A stretch of 64,000 bases of DNA, taken from contig CAZFBN010000002.1 in the NCBI GenBank assembly GCA_964517145.1, positions 28,071 through 92,070 on the forward strand, read 5' to 3'. Every line of letters starts with the position of its first letter. The first letter of the stretch is position 1. A model generated the notes under the pieces. It was not told the DNA's origin and did not search any database. It saw only the letters and a list, made by a program, of their open reading frames with translations. The translations under genes were made by a program, and so were the position numbers. This document shows positions 1-8,970 of this stretch, piece after piece. Source of the DNA: JADJNW01 sp964517145 (GTDB taxonomy: Bacteria; Bacteroidota; Bacteroidia; Chitinophagales; Saprospiraceae).

Positions 1-2
1 GT

Positions 3-3000
3 ACCGCTGTTTTATTTATAGAAGACTTATATGAACAATTTTCATATGGCATACACCGCCACCCTTTAGCGATTCGCAATTTTGGCTACTTTGCCCTGCA
101 TTTTTGGAATCTGAAGCCGCGCTACCTCTTATTGATGGGGAAAGGGCAGGAGTACATTTTTTTAAGAAATAGCGCTGGATTGCAGCAAAGAATCAACGTA
201 TCGCACGTGCCTACTTTTGGCTATCCGGGCTCCGACAATCTATTAATGGCAAGGGTGGACAATCAAACACCAGCAATTCCGGTGGGTAGAATAGCCGCTA
301 TTAATTCGAAGGAGGTAGAGCTGTATCTGGAAAAGGTGCGCCAGTTTGAGAATCCCTCCTCGAACGAGGATGATGCGCGCGCCTGGCGCAAGCAAGTGCT
401 TCATTTGGGAGGTGGAGGATCTTTGAGCGAGCAAACTTCGATTCGGAATTCGCTCAACCAACTTAAAACCATGATGGAAGTAAACCAATTTGGAGCAGAA
501 GTTACCTCTTTTTTTAAAACCAGCGTAGATCCCATTCAGCAATCGCAAACAGAAGCTTTATTGCAAAGGATTAATCAAGGCGTTTCTATTGTTACTTTTT
601 TTGGACATTCCAGCCCCACAGGTTTTGATTTAACACTAGAAGATCCGGCAAGTTATGAAAATAAAGAAAGATACATGTGTATTTTTTCATTGGGGTGTCA
701 GACTGGAAATTATTTTTATTTTAATAGCAGCAATCAACTTGAAAAAAGCGCTTCTGAACAGTTCCTGATGCAGGAAAATCGAGGTGCGATTGCATTTTTA
801 GGTTCAACGGATCGAGGCAATATAACTCCACTTTACAATTTTCAGAGAGAATTTTACAATCGGCTGGGCACTAGCATGTATGGCAGCAGCCTCGGCGCAA
901 TTTCCAAAGCGGTTATTCAGCAATTTGACACACCAACATTCAGTAGTATAGCATATCGTTCGCTTTTACAGCAATTCTCATTACATGGTGATCCAGCGCT
1001 TGTATTGATGCCTTATGGACAGCCGGATTATTTGATTGAAAAAGGGAGCGTTGCCTTTGCACCTGCTGTGATCAGTGCACAGCAAGATAGCTTTACTCTA
1101 CAATTTAATATTTTAAATATTGGTAAAGCTATACAAGACAGTTTGTTAATAGAAATCACAAGAAAATTTCCAGATGGCGCTACTTATGTGGCTGCGGAAA
1201 TCAAAATTCCAACGCCCCGCTATCAGCAAGAGCTTGCCATCCGTTTGCCCGTTTTGAGTACACGAGGCGTTGGGTTTAATAAAATTTTTATTCGACTTAA
1301 TAGCGATAACCACATTGATGAGTTGCCCATTCCTGAAGCAAGAACGAATAATGAACTAGTGGACTCTATTGCTGGGCGAGGTACTGATTTTTATATTTTT
1401 TCCAATGCTGTTACAACTTTATACCCCACTCCTTTCGCAATGGTGCATGATACACCTTTGCGTTTGATGGCTTCCACCACGAATACTACCGCTCCGCAAC
1501 AACGATATATCATAGAAATAGATACCACCGCAAAGTTTGATAGCCCTTTTAAAACAGAAGCCACCATTGATCAAATTGGCGGCTTAATTGAATGGCAACC
1601 TAATATTACCCTGCGAGATAGTACAGTGTATTATTGGCGCGTGAGTCCTGATAGCACAACACAATTTGGATATATTTGGAGTAGTAGTTCTTTTATTTAT
1701 ATTCGTAATGGTTTAAATGGATGGAATCAATCCCACTTATATCAGTTCAAACAGAATCAGTTGGTCAATATGCAATTGCCTGAGGCAACTCGTCGCTGGA
1801 AATTTACTGACAATCTTAAAGTCGTAAAAGTAGGCAATACAACTTACACAGGAGGCTACTTGCCTTTTGCAGAATTTGACGGGGCAACCTACATTTACCA
1901 AGGTTATTACAATGCCATTGCGGGTGGTCTGTACATTTTTGTGGTAGATGGTGCAACCGGCAAAGTGTGGGACAACGCTCCCCTTGGACAGTACGGCAGC
2001 CAAATCGAATGGGGCACAACTGCTTTCCCGTTTTCCACTTTAACAAGACAAAAAAGGGCAGCTGCAATTGAATTTCTTCAAAATATAATCCCGTCTGGTC
2101 ATTATGTGGTGATATTTTCGTTTCAAAATAATGCAAATACTTATAAACCAGAGGAATGGGAAGGCGATACGGATTCTCTAGGCACTAATCTTTTTGACGT
2201 ATTAGGAATGCAAGGTGCCAAACTTATCCGCAGTACCGCTACCAGTGGAGCTCGTCCCTATATTTTTGTTTATAAAAAAGATGATCCTCTTTTTAAACCT
2301 CAAGAGGTGCTAGCAGATAGCGCAAAGCAGATTTTAGAAAAAGAGTTCTTGCTTTACGGGAATTGGTTTGCTGGAACTATTCATTCTAAGATTATTGGCA
2401 ATGCCTCCGCCTGGTCACGCTTGCAATGGAAAGTTATACCTAATGACGAATACGACAAATATGATTTAGACGTTTATGGTATTCGATCCGATTCTTCTGC
2501 CGTTTTATTAATGGAAAATCTTACAAATTCTGACACATCATTAGCCGCAATAAACGCCCAAGAATTCCCAATGCTCCGTTTGCAATTGGACGCTACTGAT
2601 CAGGAAAAACGAACAGCACCACAACTCGATTATTGGCGGGTGTTGTATGAGGGGTTACCAGATGCTGTTTTAGCACCGAATCTGTATTTTCAACTGAACC
2701 AGGATACGCTTCCGCAAGGTGCACCATTAAAATTAGAAGTGGCAGTTGCCAACGCTAGTAATTACGATATGGATAGCTTGCTAGTAAAATATAATATCTT
2801 AAAAGATGGAGTTTTAATACGCCAAGAATATCAGCAGATTCAGCCTCTCCTCCAGCAAGATACCTTGATCGTAAATTGGACGCTGGACACCCGCACCCTC
2901 AGTGGTGCATATCGCATCCTGATCGAAGTCAATCCAGACAAGCATCAGAAAGAGTTATATTTTTTTAATAATATTGGAGTTTTTGATGTCTTTATTGAAA

Positions 3001-3746
3001 AAGATAATCGTAATCCATTACTTGATGTTACATTTGATGGCATTCGCATCATGGATGGCGATCTGGTGTCGGCTAAACCTCACATTACCATTCAGTTAAA
3101 AGATGAGAATCGTTATTTACGTTTGGATAATCCTTCTTTATTCAACCTGTTTTTGGAAAGCCCTACTCCTGATAATCCCTTGACGCCGCTTACCACGCAG
3201 ATTGATTTGTCAAAAGACGGAATTCAATTTTACCCGGCATCTGCCGATGGGAAAGCCAATCAGGCAAAACTCGAATGGCAGCCTTCCTTTGCCAACTCGG
3301 GGCGCTATGCTTTGATTGTGCAAGCCAAAGATGCCTCTGGCAATGCTGCCGCACAAATTGACTATCGAATTAATTTTGAAATCATTACAGAGTCCTTGAT
3401 TTCCAATGTGTTCAATTATCCTAACCCATTTTCCACGTCCACCCGGTTCGTTTATACCCTTACGGGCGACGAAATACCCACTCAGTTTATCATTCAAATT
3501 ATGACAGTGTCGGGTAGAATTGTGCGTGAGTTGACTCAAAATGAGCTCGGTCCGCTCCGCATTGGTACCCACCAAACGGAATTCGCCTGGGATGGTACGG
3601 ATACTTATGGCAATCGCTTGGCAAATGGTGTTTACTTATATCGAATGATAATAAAAGATCAAAATGGAAAGGAATTGGGTAAATACGAGAATGATACAGA
3701 TCGTTTTTTTAAAAATAGCATAGGCAAATTAGTAATTCTACGATAA
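3..3746 (+). CDS. C25 (gingipain-fold) cysteine protease, PorU2-like, 5' end outside window
   Basis: The frame is open from the first bases of the window, so the start codon and signal peptide lie upstream; a TTG at 132 is internal. The visible 1247 residues begin inside a peptidase C25 domain. The catalytic His (codon 606-608, in FFGHSSPTG) and Cys (codon 696-698, in SLGCQTGNYF) of gingipains are both present. A long beta-rich middle follows, then a CARDB-like segment (around NLYFQLNQDTLPQGAPLKL) and a C-terminal FlgD-Ig-like module (NYPNPF, WDGTDTYGNRLANGVYLYR). The great length and this domain order fit the family named putative T9SS sortase PorU2 rather than the shorter PorU. PorU removes the C-terminal signal from T9SS cargo at the outer membrane; the role of PorU2 is less clear. 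It stands alone, convergent with the next gene. Family call is firm, PorU2 assignment is inference. Confidence 0.8.
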   Translation, partial: TAVLFIEDLYEQFSYGIHRHPLAIRNFGYFALHFWNLKPRYLLLMGKGQEYIFLRNSAGLQQRINVSHVPTFGYPGSDNLLMARVDNQTPAIPVGRIAAINSKEVELYLEKVRQFENPSSNEDDARAWRKQVLHLGGGGSLSEQTSIRNSLNQLKTMMEVNQFGAEVTSFFKTSVDPIQQSQTEALLQRINQGVSIVTFFGHSSPTGFDLTLEDPASYENKERYMCIFSLGCQTGNYFYFNSSNQLEKSASEQFLMQENRGAIAFLGSTDRGNITPLYNFQREFYNRLGTSMYGSSLGAISKAVIQQFDTPTFSSIAYRSLLQQFSLHGDPALVLMPYGQPDYLIEKGSVAFAPAVISAQQDSFTLQFNILNIGKAIQDSLLIEITRKFPDGATYVAAEIKIPTPRYQQELAIRLPVLSTRGVGFNKIFIRLNSDNHIDELPIPEARTNNELVDSIAGRGTDFYIFSNAVTTLYPTPFAMVHDTPLRLMASTTNTTAPQQRYIIEIDTTAKFDSPFKTEATIDQIGGLIEWQPNITLRDSTVYYWRVSPDSTTQFGYIWSSSSFIYIRNGLNGWNQSHLYQFKQNQLVNMQLPEATRRWKFTDNLKVVKVGNTTYTGGYLPFAEFDGATYIYQGYYNAIAGGLYIFVVDGATGKVWDNAPLGQYGSQIEWGTTAFPFSTLTRQKRAAAIEFLQNIIPSGHYVVIFSFQNNANTYKPEEWEGDTDSLGTNLFDVLGMQGAKLIRSTATSGARPYIFVYKKDDPLFKPQEVLADSAKQILEKEFLLYGNWFAGTIHSKIIGNASAWSRLQWKVIPNDEYDKYDLDVYGIRSDSSAVLLMENLTNSDTSLAAINAQEFPMLRLQLDATDQEKRTAPQLDYWRVLYEGLPDAVLAPNLYFQLNQDTLPQGAPLKLEVAVANASNYDMDSLLVKYNILKDGVLIRQEYQQIQPLLQQDTLIVNWTLDTRTLSGAYRILIEVNPDKHQKELYFFNNIGVFDVFIEKDNRNPLLDVTFDGIRIMDGDLVSAKPHITIQLKDENRYLRLDNPSLFNLFLESPTPDNPLTPLTTQIDLSKDGIQFYPASADGKANQAKLEWQPSFANSGRYALIVQAKDASGNAAAQIDYRINFEIITESLISNVFNYPNPFSTSTRFVYTLTGDEIPTQFIIQIMTVSGRIVRELTQNELGPLRIGTHQTEFAWDGTDTYGNRLANGVYLYRMIIKDQNGKELGKYENDTDRFFKNSIGKLVILR

Positions 3747-3804
3747 CAAATCATATAGCCATGTAATGATTATTTTGATTTTTATTACTTTTTTAAAATA
3801 ACGG

Positions 3805-4782
3805 TTAATAATTTCGGTTCAAAATGATACTGGCAATTTGTAAATATTTATTACTAGTTTTGGAAATGACATAACAAGGGCGGCGTACGCCCCCAAAACC
3901 TCGGATCATTCGCTCCATAGAGGGAAGTATGCTGCCGCAAAAATCAATTTGCTGTACTTGATGATGTAGGTTTTGAATGGCTTCCCAAAAAACGAATTGC
4001 AGTGCGTGGCTGTCTTTATAAGCAGGGTGAATGCCCCACCACAGAAAATAGGCGGTATGATGATCGTAAGCAACATATAATGCCGCATAATGAATACCAG
4101 AATCTTTACTTTTGGCAAAGAAAATTTTACGTTGTTGTTTTGCTGATAAAATGGTATCAAGTTGTTGTAATGCTGCAAATGTATAGGGGGGGGCGATGGC
4201 TCTTCGATCCAGGGATTGAGCATAAATTTGATAAAAAGACATTACATCGTCACTGTGTATAATATTTACTAATGTGCGGGCTTTCCTGATATTTGTGCGT
4301 ACACTTGATTTAAAATTGGTAAATACCAAATTCAAATCCGTTAGATTTTCTAACCGGAAAGTATAAGTTGTGGTCTGCCGAAAACCTGCCCAATAAAAAG
4401 GAAGCCAATTATCCAATTCTGGGTAATATTGTTGATGAAAAAAGGTTGTTTTAGGTAGTTGGCCAACTAATTCAATGAGCGTTTTTTGCTCAAAAGCTAT
4501 TCTTGTATAAGGTTTTGTACATTCAATATTTTCATAATTAAAAATAACCCCAGTGTAATCAGTCAGCGGCGGCATTTTTATGATTGTAATACCCCATTTT
4601 TTTACGATATGATATGGCATCGCACCCATTATTTTTCGATTGGCATCAAGCGCTAGTGCTACATCCCAATGATTGGCGCCGCATACCGCATCCAGCCAAT
4701 GAGGCTGCAAATGCAAGGGTACAGCGTGTTTGTTACAAAATGTAATGTATTCATATTTTTGATTTATAATATTATATGTCAT
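3805..4782 (-). CDS. FemAB/GNAT-like acyltransferase (BioF2-like domain)
   Basis: A 325-residue protein if started at ATG 4782 (MTYNIINQKY). The reading frame continues upstream to 4911 but that part would lie inside the divergent flippase gene and looks non-coding. The pattern of a hydrophilic N-terminal half, a central FRLENL...VRTNIRKA segment, and a C-terminal half with AALYVAYD, HPAYKDSHALQFVFWEAI and QIDFCGS matches FemAB-type proteins with duplicated GNAT folds found in polysaccharide loci. Such proteins transfer acyl or aminoacyl groups to sugars or peptidoglycan precursors; the substrate cannot be read here. The start overlaps the start region of the divergent flippase by 7 bp. Family call moderate, function in surface-glycan decoration inferred from context. 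Confidence 0.65.
   Translation of the reverse strand: MTYNIINQKYEYITFCNKHAVPLHLQPHWLDAVCGANHWDVALALDANRKIMGAMPYHIVKKWGITIIKMPPLTDYTGVIFNYENIECTKPYTRIAFEQKTLIELVGQLPKTTFFHQQYYPELDNWLPFYWAGFRQTTTYTFRLENLTDLNLVFTNFKSSVRTNIRKARTLVNIIHSDDVMSFYQIYAQSLDRRAIAPPYTFAALQQLDTILSAKQQRKIFFAKSKDSGIHYAALYVAYDHHTAYFLWWGIHPAYKDSHALQFVFWEAIQNLHHQVQQIDFCGSILPSMERMIRGFGGVRRPCYVISKTSNKYLQIASIILNRNY
4729..4761 (+). promoter_or_regulatory. Bacteroidota-type promoter for the flippase/glycan operon
   Basis: TTTG at 4729-4732, a 21-nt spacer and TATTTTTG at 4754-4761 match the -33/-7 consensus used by the primary sigma factor of Bacteroidota (TTTG, 19-21 nt, TAnnTTTG). Transcription would start near 4768, leaving about 8 nt before the ATG at 4776. 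The promoter lies inside the 5' coding part of the divergent FemAB-like gene. Confidence 0.45.
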
Positions 4783-6203
4783 TTCGTCAAAGTTTTTTCT
4801 CAGGAATTCGTTGGACCGGCTTGGCGTCTGTGGTCGGTGTGGCAACAGGAATAATACAAATAGCAATTTTGACCCGCTACCTCGAAAAATCTGATTTTGC
4901 TTGGGTAGCAATTGCTGGCATTTTTGTCAATATATGCATTCAACTCCAATCTGCCGGAATTAATAGCGCCTTAGTTCAAATAAAAGAAAATTCCATAAGG
5001 GTATTATCTTCGTTGTTTTGGTTCAATTTATTTACGGGTACACTTTTGTTTGTTATTATTGCCTTTCTTTCCTTTGTGTTAGCAGGCGTTTATGATGCGC
5101 CCATTTTAATACCCATCACGATTACGTATAGCACTGTTGTGCTTTTTCATGCTTTTGGAGCACAATATAAGGTGCTATTGCAAAAAAAAATGCAATTTGA
5201 TGCTTTAGCAATGGGAGAACTTGTTGGTACTGCCGTTGGATTTTTCTTTGTGTGCTTGGGAGCTGTGCAAGGTTGGAGGGCTTATGCGATGTTGGCTGGC
5301 TATATTAGCCGCTATATAATAGAGCTAATAATTATAATCATAAAAGGTAAAAAATTATTTATTCCTTATTTTTTATTTGATTATCAGAGTGTTCGACAAT
5401 ACATTGTTTTTAGCCGCTTTCATTGGGCTGAGCGTATCCTCGTACAAATTGCAGGGCAAATTGACTTATTAATCATAGGAAAATTACTCGGTGGAGAAGC
5501 GCTTGGCGTTTATGATTTGTTTAAACGAACACTAGTACGCCCATTCAATTTGGCGAGTGACATTGTTGAAAAAACAACTTTCCCAGTGTTAGTTCATTTT
5601 CAAAAAAATACGAAAAAACAAAAATATTTATTTTTTCAAATGCTTAGCCATTTATCTGCACTAAATTTACCTATTGTAGCTACATTAATAATTGCTACCA
5701 AACCTCTAATAAGCCTGTATTTCGGAGCTGAGTGGATTGATTATACCTATGTTTTTCAACTACTTTGCGTATTTTGTGTTTTTCACTATTTACTTAATCC
5801 TATTGATGTTTTGCTTTTAGCGCAAAGTAAAATTCGACTATGGTTTTATAGTAATGTGTTGTTGCTTCCTCTGCAGGCATTTGTAGTAACCGTAGGCTGC
5901 CAATGGGGACTGAGCGGAGCTACAGTTGCCAATCTCTTTGTTTTCGCGGTCTTTACACTTTTTGTTTATTTTCTCCTCGTTCTACCTAATTTAAAAAGCA
6001 CTTTTAAAGAATTCACCAATGTTGTAAAGATTCCTTTTTTAATTACTCTTTCCAGTTTATTACCTGTTGTTATTGGGGTATTTTTTGTTCCACGTAATAG
6101 CTTTACCTTCCTTTTTTTGCTTATATTTACAGCACTCTATAGCATTTTGACTTGGCGATTTAACAAATCATTAATTGCGGGTATTCAACAATTAATCAAA
6201 TAA
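4776..6203 (+). CDS. Wzx-type lipopolysaccharide/oligosaccharide flippase
   Basis: A 475-residue polytopic protein with about twelve to fourteen hydrophobic segments and a short charged N-terminus (MSFRQSFFSGIRW). The opening GIRWTGLASVVGVATGIIQIAILTRYL-type pattern, and the central FSRFHWAERILVQIAGQIDLLIIGKLLG region (quoted in two overlapping parts: FSRFHWAERI and QIDLLIIGKLLG), are characteristic of polysaccharide exporters of the MOP superfamily. These flip lipid-linked sugar repeat units across the inner membrane. It is the first gene of a plus-strand run through 10268, with 5 bp to the next gene. The sequence is AT-rich compared with the housekeeping genes further on. Family call is secure, substrate unknown. 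Confidence 0.85.
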   Translation: MSFRQSFFSGIRWTGLASVVGVATGIIQIAILTRYLEKSDFAWVAIAGIFVNICIQLQSAGINSALVQIKENSIRVLSSLFWFNLFTGTLLFVIIAFLSFVLAGVYDAPILIPITITYSTVVLFHAFGAQYKVLLQKKMQFDALAMGELVGTAVGFFFVCLGAVQGWRAYAMLAGYISRYIIELIIIIIKGKKLFIPYFLFDYQSVRQYIVFSRFHWAERILVQIAGQIDLLIIGKLLGGEALGVYDLFKRTLVRPFNLASDIVEKTTFPVLVHFQKNTKKQKYLFFQMLSHLSALNLPIVATLIIATKPLISLYFGAEWIDYTYVFQLLCVFCVFHYLLNPIDVLLLAQSKIRLWFYSNVLLLPLQAFVVTVGCQWGLSGATVANLFVFAVFTLFVYFLLVLPNLKSTFKEFTNVVKIPFLITLSSLLPVVIGVFFVPRNSFTFLFLLIFTALYSILTWRFNKSLIAGIQQLIK

Positions 6204-6208
6204 TAAAG

Positions 6209-7915
6209 ATGATCTTCGTACTTTGCAATTGGCTTTATATTTCCCTTACTTTAGCCTCGATGGGAATAATATTTTCTATTACAATAAAAAAAATTATCCC
6301 ATGGGAAGTAGCCGAATTATCAATTGATAGAATTATTATAGTCGGATTAATCGCACTAACTACTTTATGTAATTTTTTGTCTCTTTTTTTTTCAATTAAT
6401 TATAAAATTAATATTGGTATCTCCGTTTTTCTTTTAATAGGTATTTTTTTATTTTACAATTCATTTTTAAATATTGTAAAAACCTGGTACATGCAATTTA
6501 TACAATTGCATTGGGCTACTAAATTGGCGTTGGGGTTAGTAATATTAATTGCGCTGGTTAAAACAATCGGACCATCTTTGGTGGATGACGAAGGCGGGTA
6601 CCATTTGCCTCTTATTCGTTGGATTGAAAATTATAGGGTGGTTCCGGGAATTGCCAATATTGAAGACCGCTTCGGCTTTAATCCAGGCATTTATATGACG
6701 AATGCCTATTTTAGTATGACCTGGCTTTTCTCGGGAGGCTTGTATGATGTAAATAGTTTTTTGTTTATTATTTTTTCTTATTCATTTTTAAGCGGACTTA
6801 ATCAAATTTTAAGAAATAATTTTTCGCATACACTTTCTGCACTTATTCAAACAAGCGCTTTATTCTTTCTTTTTCGTGCCTACCTTACAACGATGGATGC
6901 AGATTTTATTTACATGTATGGTAGTATTTATTTTTTAATACTCATAGTAAAAAAAATAGACTCCAATTCATTATACACTACAGATTTTGATATTTTAATC
7001 CTGACAATGCTTTTTGCTTTTGTTATTACAAATAAATTTGTAATAACCTTACTTTCCCCTATTATAATTTGGATATTCTATAATTTTTATAAAAAGCAAA
7101 AGATAATTTTTATTGCATGTCTTACATCAGTAACGTTACTAATAGTAGGGAGTTGGATAATGCGTAATTATTTTATCTGCGGTTATTTAGTATATCCATT
7201 ATTTTTTATAGATTTTTTTGATGTTGATTGGAAAGTGCCTCTTTATTTAGCTAGAGGGCAATATTTTTATGTGAGTGAGTATGCCAAAATAGAGTTAGCA
7301 AGAGATTTTAATACCTACGTGTCACGTGAAGTGCCTTGGGAAGAATGGCTTCCAATATGGTTTCCTCTTGTCTGGGTTCAACTTATTGGCAAAACCATTA
7401 TACTTGGAGTTCCGTTTGGTTTTGTGCTGCTTTTATATCAGATTTTTCTAAAAACCGGAAAAAAACAAGAGTCAAATCAGTATTTATTATATTTGCAAAT
7501 AACTTTGGCGATTGCAATTGTCATTTGGTTTGTTCGTATTCCTGCAATTAGATTCGGTTGGGGCATTGTTGTTGTATTTTTAGTTATATCTTTCGGGACT
7601 TCATTTAAAAAATATTTAGATAAATACACGAGATGGGTTCGATTGGGGACGATTACGTTAGTATTCATTTCATTATTACGCAGCAGTATTGCATCTGTTA
7701 TAGAAAATCCTGATTTTATTTACCATTTTATTTATCCTTTACCAGTTAAACCAGATAATATTTACGAAACTCTTCAAATGAATGATACAACGATCCAAAT
7801 TGCAGAAGATAATTTGTGTAAAGGTATTTTACCCCCTTGTTTGCCACGGCGCTATCACCCTGACCTTATGATGCGTGGGAATAAAGTAACTGACGGATTT
7901 TACATAAAAAAATGA
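6209..7915 (+). CDS. Polytopic membrane protein, GT-C glycosyltransferase-like
   Basis: A 568-residue protein with at least ten hydrophobic segments. After the second group of helices it has a loop with LVDDEGGYHLPLIRWI and RFGFNPGIYMTNAYFS. An acidic DDE motif followed by a conserved Tyr-His in the first large periplasmic loop is typical of GT-C enzymes that use polyprenyl-phosphate sugars, and the wording of this loop resembles the LIC_10190-type membrane family. The C-terminus (residues 520-568) is hydrophilic. It starts 5 bp after the flippase and its last 4 bases overlap the next gene, so it is co-transcribed. The glycosyltransferase role is inference; it could instead be a polymerase (Wzy-like). 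Confidence 0.6.
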   Translation: MIFVLCNWLYISLTLASMGIIFSITIKKIIPWEVAELSIDRIIIVGLIALTTLCNFLSLFFSINYKINIGISVFLLIGIFLFYNSFLNIVKTWYMQFIQLHWATKLALGLVILIALVKTIGPSLVDDEGGYHLPLIRWIENYRVVPGIANIEDRFGFNPGIYMTNAYFSMTWLFSGGLYDVNSFLFIIFSYSFLSGLNQILRNNFSHTLSALIQTSALFFLFRAYLTTMDADFIYMYGSIYFLILIVKKIDSNSLYTTDFDILILTMLFAFVITNKFVITLLSPIIIWIFYNFYKKQKIIFIACLTSVTLLIVGSWIMRNYFICGYLVYPLFFIDFFDVDWKVPLYLARGQYFYVSEYAKIELARDFNTYVSREVPWEEWLPIWFPLVWVQLIGKTIILGVPFGFVLLLYQIFLKTGKKQESNQYLLYLQITLAIAIVIWFVRIPAIRFGWGIVVVFLVISFGTSFKKYLDKYTRWVRLGTITLVFISLLRSSIASVIENPDFIYHFIYPLPVKPDNIYETLQMNDTTIQIAEDNLCKGILPPCLPRRYHPDLMMRGNKVTDGFYIKK

Positions 7916-8970
7916 CATTCATGATCATTATGCATAAACTTAAAAATTATGTAATAATTGGAATAGCATTATTCTTATTGACGACTTATCCGATCTATCG
8001 CAATCTTCAGTATGGCGTTGCCTATTCTCATTATGATCGACATCAAGAGTGGCTTAGAGGAGAATCTATGTTTTTTAACCCCTGGCAATATCGCATCCTG
8101 TGTCCTCTTTTAATTGAGATAGGATATCAGGTTTACACCAATACGATTGATAAATTAATCCCGGTATCTAAAGTTTTTCCTAATAAAACTCCTGAAATCG
8201 TTCGCTACTATATTATATTTATTGGGTTTCGTGCTTTTTTACATTTTTTAATATTTATTTTTTGCATTAGATTTTATCATCACTTTATATTTAATAAATG
8301 GCTTATTTACTTTGGTTTATCATTTTTGGCGCTTTCTATGGGAAATGCTGTTTTTGATAGCGATTTTTCTTTCAATATTTATATTGATGTAATATTATAT
8401 TTGGCAATGGGTATTATCATTGTTGAAAAAAAATTACCCTGGTGGATACTGCTTATTACGGTACTTGGATCGCTAAACCGGGAAACTTCCCTGCTGATTC
8501 CATTCTTTTTCTGGTTTTCCTTTGCCTATAAAAAAGGAAGTAGTATTCAACTGCCTCCTCTCTTTATTAACATCATTGCTGGATTATCGCTGGTGGCTTT
8601 TATCATTATATTCTTTCTGATTAGATGGCATTTTGGTTATCAAGAGCCCGTACTATATGGAGCTCCGGTTGGATTTCCTATGCTTCTATTAAATTTATTT
8701 AGTTATAAAGGTATTTTTACTTATTTTGAAGTTTTTGGCACAGTAAGCATTCTTCCACTTTGGTGTATTTACTGGTTTCGGAAAAGCTCATTATTATTAC
8801 AAAAATTGTTTATAACACTGGTGCCTATTTGGTTTTTGATGCATTTTACCCTTGCCGTAGGTTGGGAATCGCGACTTTTCCTAGTACCTACCACTTTGAT
8901 ATTTTTGCCAATAGCTCTAGAAACACTTGAAAAAATTTATTTATCGGCATCATATAACATTCATCACTGA
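7912..8970 (+). CDS. Polytopic membrane protein of a glycan locus, function unknown
   Basis: A 352-residue protein with about eight to nine membrane segments. The ATG at 7912 overlaps the previous stop by 4 bp; ATGs at 7921 and 7930 are equally possible starts. Visible features are a loop with YSHYDRHQEWLRGE and NPWQYRILCPLLIE after the first helix, and GSLNRETSLLIPFFFW in the middle. Similar proteins occur in polysaccharide clusters of Bacteroidota, and the loop after helix 1 recalls GT-C enzymes, but I do not recognise a named family. Translationally coupled on both sides (TGATG overlap with the next gene). A mannosyl- or glycosyltransferase role would be a guess from context. Confidence 0.55.
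   Translation: MTFMIIMHKLKNYVIIGIALFLLTTYPIYRNLQYGVAYSHYDRHQEWLRGESMFFNPWQYRILCPLLIEIGYQVYTNTIDKLIPVSKVFPNKTPEIVRYYIIFIGFRAFLHFLIFIFCIRFYHHFIFNKWLIYFGLSFLALSMGNAVFDSDFSFNIYIDVILYLAMGIIIVEKKLPWWILLITVLGSLNRETSLLIPFFFWFSFAYKKGSSIQLPPLFINIIAGLSLVAFIIIFFLIRWHFGYQEPVLYGAPVGFPMLLLNLFSYKGIFTYFEVFGTVSILPLWCIYWFRKSSLLLQKLFITLVPIWFLMHFTLAVGWESRLFLVPTTLIFLPIALETLEKIYLSASYNIHH

Noticed and set aside
4783..4911. N-terminal extension of the FemAB-like protein to 4911
   Set aside because: It lies wholly within the flippase gene on the other strand and reads as low-quality protein (PHRPQTPSRS); ATG 4782 is preferred.
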